From: Hippasteria phrygiana | Taxonomy: Eukaryota; Echinodermata; Asteroidea; Valvatida; Goniasteridae | Direction: 5' to 3' | Length of the DNA: 64,000 bases | Assembly (NCBI GenBank): GCA_037893225.1 | Contig: JAZGUH010000058.1 | Location: 434,001 to 498,000 of the forward strand | Shown: one piece after another, positions 53,861 through 64,000 of the stretch | How positions within the stretch are numbered: the stretch's first letter is position 1 | Layout of the letters: each line of letters opens with the position of its first letter | Program-made: the position numbers and the translations under genes | The notes under the pieces: generated by a model | Told to the model about the DNA's origin: nothing | What the model saw: only the letters and a program-made list of their open reading frames with translations | Database searches by the model: none

Positions 53861-54070
53861 GGTGACCAGCCACAGCGAGAAAACAACGAAATGAAATGCA
53901 AAATGAACGTAAAATTACTCTTAAATGATAACACCCGACAAAAGGAGGAGGGTCTAGTAGGACCTATAAACAAAACCGAATACAACAATATAAAAACTAG
54001 GACCATACGCGGTCTAAAACGCTAGATATTCTTACTTTTCCGGGAGCTCGATCGAAACACGTCCGAACAC
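53861..54070 (-). promoter_or_regulatory. LINE copy 4 5' UTR, putative internal promoter
   Basis: A 210 bp leader almost identical to copies 1 and 3. The conserved outer block is at 54031-54070. Confidence 0.5.
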
Positions 54071-54094
54071 GAAGAAGAAGAAGAAGAAGAAGAA
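54071..54094 (+). repeat. (GAA)n at the 5' junction of LINE copy 4
   Basis: Eight GAA units and an A-run, followed by a single 44 bp hairpin module. The order is the same as at the 5' end of copy 1. Confidence 0.9.
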
Positions 54095-54106
54095 AAAAAA
54101 AAAAAA

Positions 54107-54150
54107 TCAGAACAAAAACAAAGCCTTTTCCGAAGGATTTCGGAAAAGCC
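54107..54150 (+). repeat. Single 44 bp hairpin module
   Basis: Identical to the units tandemly repeated at 24246-24448 (arms CTTTTCCGAA and TTCGGAAAAG). It sits between the GAA/A-run and decayed repeat sequence. Confidence 0.8.
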
Positions 54151-55064
54151 AAATATATATAAATCATATGATGGTCATCATGACATCACCTCAATAACAC
54201 ATCACCTCAATGTGTGCTCTTGGCCTGTATATAGATTAGAGTCAATCTGATCAATGACAATGTACAATTTTGAGAGTATGTACAATGAAATTAGAAACAT
54301 TAAAAAAATCATAGAAAAACAGCCGATGACGTCATCATAAGATTACTTCGGATTTCACATGCTAGCGACAACATCTACCAACCCACCAATTGTTATGATT
54401 ATTGGATATATGTTTACTTATGTTTTCAAAAAGCACATTTTGAGGACGTCATGATGACGTCACACTTTTTGACATTAATATGAAAGAATGTATGGGCTAA
54501 CAAACCTATTACAAAACGAATTTCGAATATTCTGTTAATGAGATATATGACTAAGAAACTTTACTTAGGTTCCAAAGAGTACAATGAAATTTGAAACATT
54601 TAAAAATTCATAGAAAATCAACAGACGACGTCATCATGACGTCACCTCGGATTCTACATGCTAGTGGCACCATCTACCTACCCACTAACTTTTATGACGA
54701 TCAGACCTACCCTTATATGTGTTTCAAAAAAGCCTATTTTTGATGACGTCACACTTTTTCACATTTATGTGAAAGAATATAGGAGCTAACAAAGCTATTA
54801 CAAAAAAAAATTTGAATTTAGCATGTTCTGTTGGTGAAATATGGCTTAAAGAAACTTTGAAGTTCAAAAACTTAACAATTACTATAAAATCGTATGATGA
54901 CGTCATCTTGACGTCACATCAATTTCCATCTGTAACACATGCTGTCCTATCTAGATACCACGTATCAACTTAATCGGACTTGTACTTCCATGGATATATG
55001 GCTTCGAAAAATGCCCCTTTAAGATGACGTCACGTGACATGTGATGACCATCATTAAAAATCAA
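54151..55064. repeat. Decayed CRE-containing repeat remnant
   Basis: Recognisable 605 bp unit sequence (TACATGCTAGTGGCACCATC, AGCTAACAAAGCTATTAC, CRE pairs near 54446, 54627 and 54897) with many substitutions and lost octamers. It is the most diverged part of the family in the window. It stops near 55064, where low-copy sequence begins. Confidence 0.75.
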
Positions 55065-56556
55065 GTCAGGGTTCCCACAGAAATCTGAAAACCAAATTCC
55101 ATGACCTTTCTATGACTTTCCAAGACTAAATTTCCATGACATTTAATATTATTTTGCAGAGAAAAGTTTGGTATTATGGTACTGATAAACCCCTGATATG
55201 GGGCTAACCATTTGTTAGCTTTTGAAAATAAGTGTTAATTTATAATGCCCTCCTCCCATTACAGCCATCCGATCCACCCACTTTAATAAAAAAAAAAGAA
55301 GATAAGATGATATATTATAAGATGTACACAATGGCTGTGGCACTAACAGCTACCATCAGCAAAGAAGACAGAAAAGGATAGAAAGAAGAAAGATAGTAAA
55401 TGGCTAAATCACATACAGCAGACACATGGAGCTAGCACGTTAGTAGAGAGATTCACGCGAACCGGCATTGGCGACGCTATTTGCAATGCCCAATTTTCTG
55501 TCAGTGCTGCGACTGGCTTTAATTTGTTTTTATTTAGTTTTGATCATTTAATTTTCCATAATAATTGGTGTTTGTTTATTGTTACTATTTTAAATGACTC
55601 ATAACATTATTTTTATATTTATAACAAATTGATCAGAAATATATTAGGCTCAAATTTTCAATTATAAAATTAGCAATTTAGCAATAATGGTCACAACTTT
55701 TAACTGAAATTGTCCTCCAAAATGACCAAAAAATTCAATCAACAAAAATCCACAATAGGGTTAACCTAACATGACTACTATTGGCCCTCATTCTATTTCT
55801 AATTCTATTTACTCTTTTCAGTAATATAATATTTAAAAGAATTGTTTGTCTTAAAATCTCTGTGGTATTATAAGTTACAGCATCATCACCATACTGCACA
55901 TTTCTCATCCAAGTTGATAACAGGACCCCCGCCCCACCCCCCCCCCCCCCCCCTGCACACAATCATGGTGGAATAAAACTATTTAATGCGGCTACCATTA
56001 AATATCAACATGTAGGTATGTACTGTCTGCTTTGTTTTCTTTTAAAATTTATTTTCTTATAGTCTAAACAGATTGCATACAAACCATTACCCTAATAATC
56101 TCCTAGGGTGTGTGAAAAATCATCTACTAAGAATTGAGGACTTTTATGGTTAAGATATCATTTACATGATTAGGTTTAATATTCAGCTACCATCTCTAAT
56201 CTTGTTTTCAATTATATCATGTTTATGTGCCCACATTACATTGAGCTTACGTGTATTGAGTTAAACCTACATGGATGTGGTTCATTCCATGAAGTTGGGT
56301 GTGACATTTTGCCAAAAAGGGCAATGTTTAAACCCTAAAATATACATTTTCTACCTTTATCAGTTTTCCCTGATCTGGATACGTTGTTCATGCACACTTG
56401 CAATTAGTAGTTTCACAAGTCCAATAAAGGATTCTTTGGATTGTTTTTTCACACTCGATGAAGATATAATTGTCAAAATGTGTGACATTCCTCCAAATTT
56501 GGAGTCCTGTTACACGTGAAACCAGTACCTTAAAATGTCATTATATTCTCTCTGCT
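55065..56556. other. Apparently low-copy spacer, no gene seen
   Basis: AT-rich DNA not repeated elsewhere in the window except near its right end. CAGGGTTCCCACAG at 55077, followed by repeated CCATGACNTTTC-like words, resembles one end of a hAT-type or similar DNA transposon, but no matching second end is visible. A C-run lies at 55937-55953. GTTACACGTGAAACC near 56509 resembles GTTACATGTGAAAC at about 56700 and 56894, giving a period of about 192 bp that leads into the duplicated flank. The plus frame of 82 codons at 56271 has no recognisable domain. Confidence 0.6.
55937..55953 (+). repeat. Poly(C) run
   Basis: A run of 17 C residues preceded by GCCCCA. It is a low-complexity site likely to vary in length. 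Confidence 0.9.
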
Positions 56557-56773
56557 TGTATTAATTTGTCTAATTGTTACTAATTTTATAAACTTATAAG
56601 TAGGTCTTATTAGGGTATGAAACTTGCGACTCTTCTAAGAAAGCTGGTAGATATAGGCTTATGGGTCATTCCGTAAATGAAAAATATATGGTGTTCGTGT
56701 TACATGTGAAACAAAAACACATTTTCTGACATATTTCCATTGATTTGCCTTGAACATGTCTGCATTTTATGAA

Positions 56774-56987
56774 CTAGTTAAGGATATACATCTCTAATGA
56801 AAAGATATGAAAATCAGACCTCTTCAGTAAATATGAGGCATAAAATATGATTTTTTTGTGGATTTTCCATGTAACATAGACACTGGTGTCAATGTTACAT
56901 GTGAAACCCATCGCATATTTGTACCATATCACTGTAAATTTCAATTGCAAAAGTCTGACTTCCATTTGTTCAATATTGCTGTCTGTA
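56774..56987. repeat. Imperfect palindrome, right copy
   Basis: The counterpart of 218-431, with the near-perfect core at 56868-56901 unchanged. Confidence 0.7.
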
Positions 56988-57658
56988 AGTACACAAAAGG
57001 TGGTTTATTAAAGAAAGTGTTGAATAAAGTTCTTAAGATATGGCAAAAGTTAGGTACTGCAGGTCAATTCTGTTTGATCCACTGTCATCTTCACTGACAA
57101 ATGTACATGCTGTCATCAAATCTGAAATAAGGAACAATAAAAATTGTCCCCTGTGTATTTCTATATTTTATTCATGTGTTGTGTTTTGGGTTTTTATCTG
57201 GGGTTCAGGGTGAGCTGGTTGGGTTTATAATTTGTACAGATACATGCATGCCCCCAGGCCCAACTTACAGACTAGGCTGTGTATAATAATAATAATTAAC
57301 TTCTCTGAGACAAGTAGGGGCATATCTCACTCCCCGAAAACAACTTTTTAAAGTTGCGTTGAAAATGCATATGCAACATGGCAAAGCATTGCCAAAATAT
57401 TGCAGTATTATACGTGACAATGTTTGTATTTTAGACATCAAACTCTTCAGTTTATTCAGTTGGTGGGGGTTTGAAAGTAAAATCTCTCTTCATAATCGTG
57501 TCATCATATGGCACAACTTTTAGTTGGAGGCTTTTGTTGGGGAATTTTCACTGCTAAATAGAGGAAAACAGTTTGTGTTCACTATACATAGCCTAATTAT
57601 TCTTGGCAGTGTCTGGTCAGAAATTAATGTACATGTACTACAAGTGTTTACATACAGG

Positions 57659-58570
57659 TACATGTACATATGTAAATTTCTGTCTCATTTTCCACAAATG
57701 TTTAGGAAATAAATCTTGAAATAAGTTGTGCCACATACTTAGACAAACAGGGTTGGTTATTTCCCACGATTTCTGTGTTTCTGACCCATGCTGGTAGGGG
57801 TATTAAAGTAAAATCTCTCCACAGAATTTTTTAATTTTGTTGGTGAATTTTCACTACAGTGTTCACATACATGTACAGTAAATTTGTGTCTTATTTTCCA
57901 CAAATATTTAGGAGATAAATCTTGAAGTAACAGGTTGTGGCACATATTTAGACAAGCAGGGTTACATGTACATATGTACATTTCTGTCTCATTTTCCACA
58001 AATTTTTAGGAAATAAATCTTGAAATAAGTTGTGCCACATACTTAGACAAACAGGGTTGGTTATTTCCCACGATTTCTGTGTTTCTGACCCATGCTGGTA
58101 GGGGTATTAAAGTAAAATCTCTCCACAGAATTTTGTAATTTTGTTCGGGAATTTTCACTACAGTGTTCACATACATGTACAGTAAATTTGTGTCTTATTT
58201 TCCACAAATATTTAGGAGATAAATCTTGAAGTAACAGGTTGTGGCACATATTTAGACAAGCAGGGTTACATGTACATATGTACATTTCTGTCTCATTTTC
58301 CACAAATTTTTAGGAAATAAATCTTGAAATAAGTTGTGCCACATACTTAGACAAACAGGGTTGGTTATTTCCCACGATTTCTGTGTTTCTGACCCATGCT
58401 GGTAGGGGTATTAAAGTAAAATCTCTCCACAGAATTTTGTAATTTTGTTGGTGAATTTTCACTACAGTGTTCACATACATGTACAGTAAATTTGTGTCTT
58501 ATTTTCCACAAATATTTAGGAGATAAATCTTGAAGTAACAGGTTGTGGCACATATTTAGACAAGCAGGGT
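57659..58570 (+). repeat. 304 bp tandem repeat, three copies
   Basis: Units start at 57659, 57963 and 58267. They are nearly identical to each other and to the two units at 1103-1711, so the copy number changed after the flank was duplicated. Confidence 0.9.
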
Positions 58571-59240
58571 TGGTTAATTTCCAAGATTTCGCTGTTTCTG
58601 ACTAGCTGGTTGGGTTTATAATTTGTACAGATGTACTACATGTAGGCCCTATACTTGCAGACTGGGTTGTAACTTTTCTGAGACAAGACTAGTATAGGGG
58701 CATAACTCACTCCCCAACAACAACTTGTTCAAGTTGTGTTGAAAATGTCTGTCCAACATGTCAAAGCATTTATCTGCAATTATTCATGTTCAGAATTGTG
58801 TAATCACATAAATTTGAGGCTTTTGTTGGAGAATTTGCACTGCTAAATAGAGGAAAAACATGTTAATTTGTTTTGACTTTAGGCCTACATGTATTATTGG
58901 CAGTGTATGGTCACAAATTTCTTTTAGTAATGTACATGTAGAGTGTTCATATATATATTTTGTACTATGTAAATTTCTATCTCATATTTCACAAATATTT
59001 AGGAGATAAATCTTTAAAAATAACACGTAGTGCCACATATTTAGACAAGCAGGGTTGGTTTATTTTCCAAGATTTCGCTGCTTCTGAACCATGCTGGTGC
59101 GGAATATTAAAGTAAAATCTCGCAATTTTCGACATGCTTACCTGAATATCTGGACCACCAAATTGAAACATGTTGCTGTCCTACTGAACTTCCTCCATGA
59201 TTGGACCCTCTATCGCCTTTTTAAACGTTTGGACATGATC

Positions 59241-59930
59241 TGCCCATAGTAGCGTCTAAGATCGTCTGCAGTGATCGTGTGGTTTTTCTGAATATGTATC
59301 TGAAGTCTCAACAAAAGCATCCGGTTTCACCCTTACAACAGCATCCAAAATGATAGATACGTCACTTGAGATACAAGTAGAGTTCGAGGATTAAGGTGCA
59401 GACACTAAGGTTCAAATACGAGCCAGACGAAAAGTCGAATTTCACGTCCAACTCCAAGAGGCACCCGTTGAGCCCCGAGGCGCGCACAGTGCCGCTGGCC
59501 GATATACGCAAACATGTATCCATGTCATGTTTAAGAATCCGCTACTATAATATATGCACAGCTCGTTTGTGCATGCTCCGGGTTGCACGAAAAATGTTTT
59601 TTCGGGTTTAACTTGATCGTATTCTCATTTTGAGGGGATCAGTCGCTGCATGAATGACTACTCTGCATTTTGGGTGAGTGTTTGGTTGATATATTCAGGG
59701 AAACGGAAGATGTCGGCGCTCCAAACAAAAACCGCTGTGAACCCAATGTAAGTCCTTCCAGCTCTAAACGGCGAATCTCGCATGTACGGATAGATTTTGT
59801 TGTTGTTGCAGACTATACGTGTGTGGAAATTTGGCATCTGCAGCGTATGTACGTACTTTGTTAGGCTTGATTCTGCATGATTAGGAAGTTAGCGAAACGT
59901 TACGCACGGTTTCGGATACCTATTTCCACA
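59241..59930. other. GC-richer islet, right copy
   Basis: The counterpart of 2380-3060 with scattered substitutions and short indels, some of which would break reading frames. This argues against a conserved exon. The nature remains unknown. Confidence 0.35.
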
Positions 59931-59943
59931 GCTACCTGTGATT

Positions 59944-60530
59944 AGCGACTTGAAAAAGACTATAAATCAACCCTTTTTATAAACAGCATGTACATTTAAG
60001 CCATGGTTTTCGGCCCTTCCCAGAATTCCTTTGTGTTATATTGAATTTGGTCTAAATATTCAAATGGCTGTTATTTCTTACTTGAGTGAGCCACGATCAT
60101 GAAATTTTGGAATTAGGGAGAGAAAAATTCAATGTATACATTTTTATAATCGGACCGACCCTGGCATGCGTTTAAAAAAAACAAATTTTTGATGACGTCA
60201 TCATGACGTCACACAATTTTTCCCTTTTAAGACATATCTTTGAGACATACCAAAGCTATAACAAAAAGAATTTTGAAAATATCTTGTTTTGTTCGCTAGA
60301 TATATTGAAAAGAATGTTACGATTTTAATAATTCAAAAATTCATAAAAAATCACTTGATGACGTCATCATGACGTCACTCTTCGACGCAATATGTCAGCT
60401 TAGGGTCTATGTTTGAGGTAAGTTTGGTTAAGATCTGAGGTTTTTTAAGACCTAAAGTGCCGCCGAGAAAATTCGTGTACAAAGTCTATGGGCTTTTGGT
60501 CGGAACTAAAAGAAGAAGAAGGAAGAAGAA
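59944..60530 (-). mobile_element. Truncated Helitron-like fragment (right copy of U0)
   Basis: The same fragment as 3081-3689: a 401 bp unit start, CRE pairs, the shared tail and an interrupted GAA run (60512-60530). What follows differs from the left side, so the duplication ends here or the junction was later rearranged. Confidence 0.6.
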
Positions 60531-60539
60531 AAAAAAAAA

Positions 60540-60586
60540 TCAGAACAAAAACAAGGCCTTTTCCGACTGGAAGTGTCGGAAAAGCC
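60540..60586 (+). repeat. Variant hairpin module
   Basis: TCAGAACAAAAACAAGG is followed by arms CTTTTCCGAC and GTCGGAAAAG around a seven-base loop. Relative to the other modules the innermost pair and the loop have changed while pairing is kept. Confidence 0.75.
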
Positions 60587-60592
60587 AAAAAA

Positions 60593-63500
60593 ATTAAAGT
60601 TGTTAAGGGTTTTGTTTTCGCTGAGTTTTCTAAGATCTGAGATTATTTCATGATCTAGATTTCTTACTTGAAAGTTGACCTTTAAGTTTATATTACTTGA
60701 CCTATGATGACATTATAAGGATAGTACTTATACATGGTGTTGGCCTGTGTCGAGATTGGAGTCAATCTGATCAATGACAGTAATATATAATAATATGTTA
60801 AATATTAAAAAATTCATAGAAAATCAGTTGATGACGTTATCATGATGGCACCTCAATTTTCATCTATAACACGAGATACACTAGCAACATACCAGGTTTG
60901 AAGGCAATCGGACGTACCGTTCTCTAGATATGGGCCCTTGAAAAATGCACCTTTAAGATGACGTCACATGACACGTGATGACGTCATCATGACGTCACGT
61001 TTCGGCATACATTTTCAGCTTAGGGTCTCTGTTTGTGTTAAGCCTGATTAAGATCTGATGTTGTTTAGTGACCAAAGTGTCCCGTACAAAATTCGTGTAC
61101 AAAGTCTATGGGATTTGGGATAGAACTAAAATAATCATAGAAAATCAGCCGATGACGTCATCATGACGTCACCTCGGATTTAACATGCTAGTATCACTAT
61201 CTACCTGCACACTAATTTTTATGACGATCGTCCCTACCCTTATATGTGTTTCAAAAAAGCATATTTTTGATGACGTCATGATGACGTCACACATTTTTCA
61301 CATTTATGTGAAAGAATATAGGAGCTAACAAAGCTATTACAAAAAGAATTTTGAATTTAGCGTGTTCTGTTGATGAGATATGGCTTTAGGAAACTTTGAA
61401 GTTCAAAAACTTTAATATTACTGTAAAATCGTATGATGACGTCATCATGACGTCACCTCAATTTTCATCTATAACACGAGCTACCATACCAACATACCTG
61501 GTTTGAAGGCAATCGGACCTACCGTTCTCTAGATATGGGCCCTTGAAAAATGCACCTTTAAGATGACGTCACATGACACGTGATGACGTCATCATGACGT
61601 CACGTTTTGGTATACATTTTCAGCTTAGGGTCTCTGTTTGTGTTAAGCCTGATTAAGATCTGATGTTGTTTAGTGACCAAATTGTCCCGTACAAAATTCG
61701 TGTACAAAGTCTATGGGATTTGGGATAGAACTAAAAATTCATAGAAAATCAGCCGATGACGTCATCATGACGTCACCTCGGATTTAACATGCTAGTATCA
61801 CTATCTACCTGCACACTAATTTTTATGACGATCGTCCCTACCCTTATATGTGTTTCAAAAAAGCATATTTTTGATGACGTCATGATGACGTCACACATTT
61901 TTCACATTTATGTGAAAGAATATAGGAGCTAACAAAGCTATTACAAAAAGAATTTTGAATTTAGCGTGTTCTGTTGATGAGATATGGCTTTAGGAAACTT
62001 TGAAGTTCAAAAACTTTAATATTACTGTAAAATCGTATGATGACGTTATCATGACGTCACCCCAATTTTCATCTATAACACGAGCTACCATACCAACATA
62101 CCTGGTTTGAAGGCAATCGGACGTACCGTTCTCTAGATATGGGCCCTTGAAAAAATGCACCTTTAAGATGACGTCACATGACACGTGATGACGTCATCAT
62201 GACGTCACGTTTTGGCATACATTTTCAGCTTAGGGTCTCTGTTTGTGTTAAGTTTGATTAAGATCTGATTTTGTTTAGTGACCAAAGTGTCCCGTACAAA
62301 ATTCGTGTACAAAGTCTATGGGATTTGGGATAGAACTAAAAATTCATAGAAAATCAGCCGATGACGTCATCATGACGTCACCTCGGATTTAACATCCTAG
62401 TAGCATTATCTACCTGCACACTAATTTTTATGACGATCGTCCCTACTCTTATATGTGTTTCAAAAAAGCATATTTTTGATGACGTCATGATGACGTCACA
62501 CATTTTTCACATTTATGTGAAAGAATATAGGAGCTAACAGAGCTATTACAAAAAGAATTTTGAATTTAGCATGTTCTGTTGGTGAGATATGGCTTTAAGA
62601 AACTTTAAAGTTCAAAAACTTAAAAATTACTATAAAATCGCATGATGACGTCATCATGACGTCACCTCAATTTTCATCTATAACACAAGCTACCATACCA
62701 ACATACCTGGTTTGAAGGCAATCGGACCTACCGTTCTCTAGATATGGGCCCTTGAAAAATGCACCTTTAAGATGACGTCACATGACACGTGATGACGTCA
62801 TCATGACGTCACGTTTCGGCATACATTTTCAGCTTAGGGTCTCTGTTTGTGTTAAGCCTGATTAAGATCTGATGTTGCTTAGTGACCAAAGTGTCCCATA
62901 CAAAATTTGTGTACAAAGTCTATGGGATTTGGGATAGAACTAAAATAATCATAGAAAATCAGCCGATGACGTCATCATGACGTCACCTCGGATTTAACAT
63001 GCTAGTAGCATTATCTACCTGCACACTAATTTTTATGACGATCGTCCCTACTCTTATATGTGTTTCAAAAAAGCATATTTTTGATGACGTCATGATGACG
63101 TCACACATTTTTCACATTTATGTGAAAGAATATAGGAGCTAACAAAGCTATTACAAAAAGAATTTTGAATTTAGCATGTTCTGTTGATGAGATATGGCTT
63201 TAAGAAACTTTGAAGTTCAAAAACTTTAATATTACTGTAAAATCGTATGATGACGTCATCATGACGTCACCTCAATTTTCATCTATAACACGATCTACCA
63301 TACCAACATACCAGGTTTGAAGGCAATCGGACCTACCGTTCTCTAGATATGGGCCCTTCCAAAGTGCACCTTTAAGATGACGTCACATGACACGTGATGA
63401 CGTCATCATGACGTCACGTTTTGGCATACATTTTCAGCTTAGGGTCCCTGTTTGTGTTAAGTTTGATTAAGATCTGATGTTGTTTAGTGACCAAAGTGTC

Positions 63501-64000
63501 CCGTACAAAATTCGTGTACAAAGTCTATGGGATTTGGGATAGAACTAAAAATTCATAGAAAATCAGCCGATGACGTCATCATGACGTCACCTCGGATTTA
63601 ACATCCTAGTAGCATTATCTACCTGCACACTAATTTTTGTGACGATCGTCCCTACCCTTATATGTGTTTCAAAAAAGCATATTTTTGATGACGTCATGAT
63701 GACGTCACACATTTTTCACATTTATGTGAAAGAATATAGGAGCTAACAAAGCTATTACAAAAATAATTTTGAATTTAGCGTGTTCTGTTGATGAGATATG
63801 GCTTTAGGAAACTTTGAAGTTCAAAAACTTTAATATTACTGTAAAACTGTATGATGACGTCATCATGACGTCACCTCAATTTTCATCTATAACACGAGCT
63901 ACCATACCAACATACCTGGTTTGAAGGCAATCGGACGTACCGTTCTCTAGATATGGGCCCTTGAAAAATGCACCTTTAAGATGACGTCACATGACACGTG
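60593..64000 (-). mobile_element. Helitron-like element related to U6, running off the window
   Basis: It joins the U6 sequence at the base equivalent to 32125, without the CTAG-hairpin end; a hairpin module and A-run stand in its place. The 605 bp unit markers are at 61175, 61779, 62383, 62989 and 63593. The array continues past the window end, so the right boundary is unknown. No genes are seen. Confidence 0.5.

Larger units (their letters stand above)
47409..54070 (-). mobile_element. LINE copy 4, full-length, near twin of copy 3
   Basis: About 6.66 kb, longer than copy 3 because of about 250 extra bases in the distal 3' UTR (including the foldback at 47532-47589), partly offset by a small deletion near 48227. 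Coding regions are almost identical to copy 3, with an ORF1-ORF2 spacer of 17 nt through one extra A. Both frames are intact. It lies between GAA runs at 47389-47408 and 54071-54094. Confidence 0.93.
56557..59943. repeat. Right copy of the long direct duplication
   Basis: It matches 1-3080 in the same orientation. The offset is 56556 up to the 304 bp repeat and about 56860 after it, because this copy has one extra 304 bp unit. It contains the palindrome (56774-56987), the tandem repeat (57659-58570) and the GC-richer islet (59241-59930). No gene is recognised. Confidence 0.9.

Noticed and set aside
55937..55953. Poly(C) run as a functional element.
   Set aside because: Low complexity without supporting context; its length may also be a sequencing artefact.

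Overview
This window is eukaryotic repeat DNA, most likely from a marine invertebrate animal; I cannot name the phylum from sequence alone. I recognise no host protein-coding gene, tRNA or rRNA. The only convincing genes are eight long open reading frames on the minus strand. They belong to four full-length, apparently intact copies of a non-LTR retrotransposon (LINE). ORF1 is a gag-like CCHC-knuckle protein. ORF2 carries an APE-type endonuclease, a reverse transcriptase and a C-terminal zinc finger. The domain order fits the L1/Tx1 group.

Layout. (1) 1-3080 is low-copy sequence that reappears at 56557-59943 as a direct duplication. (2) 3081-17708 is a fragment plus three head-to-tail repeat elements (here U1, U2, U3). 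(3) 17709-24212 is LINE copy 1. (4) 24246-34493 is a short hairpin array plus three more elements (U4, U5, U6), which parallel U1-U3. (5) 34494-54070 is LINE copies 2, 3 and 4, head to tail, separated only by short GAA runs. (6) 54107-55064 is decayed repeat. (7) 55065-56556 is apparently low-copy spacer. (8) 56557-60530 is the right copy of the flank. (9) 60593 to the window end is another repeat element.

Elements U1-U6 share an architecture. Read on the + strand they open with CTAG, a short hairpin whose arms differ between types, then GGCTTTTCC. The body is made of tandem repeats of about 605, 401 or 147 bp. They close with AGAACTAAAA and a GAA run. On the minus strand this reads as a hairpin, 4-7 nt, CTAG and then a T-run, the form of a Helitron/Helentron 3' end. 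The bodies are saturated with the palindrome TGACGTCA, the consensus cyclic-AMP response element (CRE), mostly as pairs with centres 11 bp apart.

The two systems interlock. Every LINE copy is bounded by GAA runs on both sides, and copies 1 and 2 sit exactly in the GAA tail of a U element. The simplest reading is a LINE that targets (GAA)n/(TTC)n, with the Helitron-like elements supplying landing pads and each new LINE leaving a further pad for the next. Copies 3 and 4 differ by four residues in each protein, so the family was active or duplicated very recently. Copy 1 is a mosaic with a block of about 1.74 kb almost identical to copies 3/4, flanked by clearly diverged sequence. Copy 2 belongs to a distinct subfamily.
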